Assembly: GCA_947460275.1 (NCBI GenBank) | Contig: CANHHZ010000127.1 | Span: 1 to 5,849 of the forward strand | Length of the DNA stretch: 5,849 bases | Source: Sphingobacteriaceae bacterium | GTDB lineage: Bacteria; Bacteroidota; Bacteroidia; Sphingobacteriales; Sphingobacteriaceae | Direction: 5' to 3' | Part shown: piece by piece, positions 5,627 to 5,849 of the stretch | How positions within the stretch are numbered: position 1 is the first letter of the stretch | How the letters are laid out: each line of letters begins with the position of its first letter | Notes under the pieces: generated by a model | Databases searched by the model: none | The model's input: the letters and a program-made list of their open reading frames with translations, nothing else | Told to the model about the DNA's origin: nothing | Position numbers and translations under genes: made by a program

Positions 5627-5849
5627 TTATTGTTTGATAATCAAAATTTGTAGTTCAATATCTTCAATTGTTATTTTGTTTCCTTTATCAATACGCTCGG
5701 TAAATATAATATCATCAGCTAATATTTCGGTGCAAATATAAGTTTTATTATGGCTTACCGCTTCTGCGATTACGGTATGATTTTGAAGATTAACTTTAAT
5801 TCGATCGGTTACCTCGAAATTAAGCTCTTTTCTTAAATTTTGTATGCGG
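5627..5849 (-). CDS. ileS: Isoleucyl-tRNA synthetase IleRS, C-terminal end (5' part beyond window)
   Basis: The last 73 codons of an open minus-strand frame that enters from the right edge and stops at 5627-5629. IleRS charges tRNA-Ile in the cytoplasm. The segment begins RIQNLRKELNFEVTDRIKVN, which matches the conserved IQxxRKxxxFxVxDRI region in the C-terminal part of IleRS, and continues with AEAVSHNKTYICTEILADDI and a final strand ending LQILIIKQ. The catalytic domain (HIGH, KMSKS), editing domain and most of the anticodon-binding domain lie outside the window. It is followed after 3 nt by the TraR/DksA-like gene and then lspA, a gene order familiar from Bacteroidota genomes, which supports the assignment of such a short fragment. 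Confidence 0.88.
   Translation of the reverse strand, partial: RIQNLRKELNFEVTDRIKVNLQNHTVIAEAVSHNKTYICTEILADDIIFTERIDKGNKITIEDIELQILIIKQ

Overview
This window looks like ordinary core chromosome from a member of the Bacteroidota, most likely the Sphingobacteriaceae (Pedobacter/Mucilaginibacter-like). That placement is an inference. It rests on AT-rich coding sequence, genes with no Shine-Dalgarno sequence but A-rich bases before the ATG, a TAnnTTTG-type -7 promoter element upstream of serS, the ileS / TraR-DksA-like / lspA order, and the protein sequences. I found no mobile element, CRISPR array, tRNA or rRNA. No non-coding gap exceeds about 165 bases.

Left block, minus strand (1-1866): a tight run reading rsmI (16S rRNA C1402 2'-O-methyltransferase), then an unnamed PH-like/SHOCT protein whose start overlaps the rsmI stop by 8 nt, then the first 162 codons of lnt (apolipoprotein N-acyltransferase), which runs off the left edge. 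The lnt call comes from translating the minus strand directly, because the gene has no stop inside the window.

Middle (1867-3306): serS (seryl-tRNA synthetase) lies on the plus strand, divergent from rsmI across about 90 bp that hold a good -7 element. It ends 22 nt before a perfect 32-nt palindrome, which probably terminates both serS and the convergent gene beyond it.

Right-centre, minus strand (3307-4473): two genes for predicted exported proteins. One is a 233-aa SIMPL-domain (DUF541) protein with a signal peptide. The other is a 103-aa protein with a signal peptide, a charged helical segment and a hydrophobic segment that ends exactly at the C-terminus.

Right block, minus strand (4581-5849): the 3' end of ileS, a 128-aa TraR/DksA-like protein lacking three of the four zinc cysteines, and lspA (signal peptidase II). 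Spacing is 3 nt between ileS and the DksA-like gene, and a one-base stop/start overlap (TAATG) joins the latter to lspA. A classic rho-independent terminator follows lspA.

Together the genes cover translation (ileS, serS, rsmI, the DksA-like regulator) and lipoprotein maturation (lspA, lnt; no lgt here). I see no clear new system. The least explained items are the PH-like/SHOCT protein coupled to rsmI, the 103-aa protein ending in a membrane segment, and the cysteine-depleted DksA relative.
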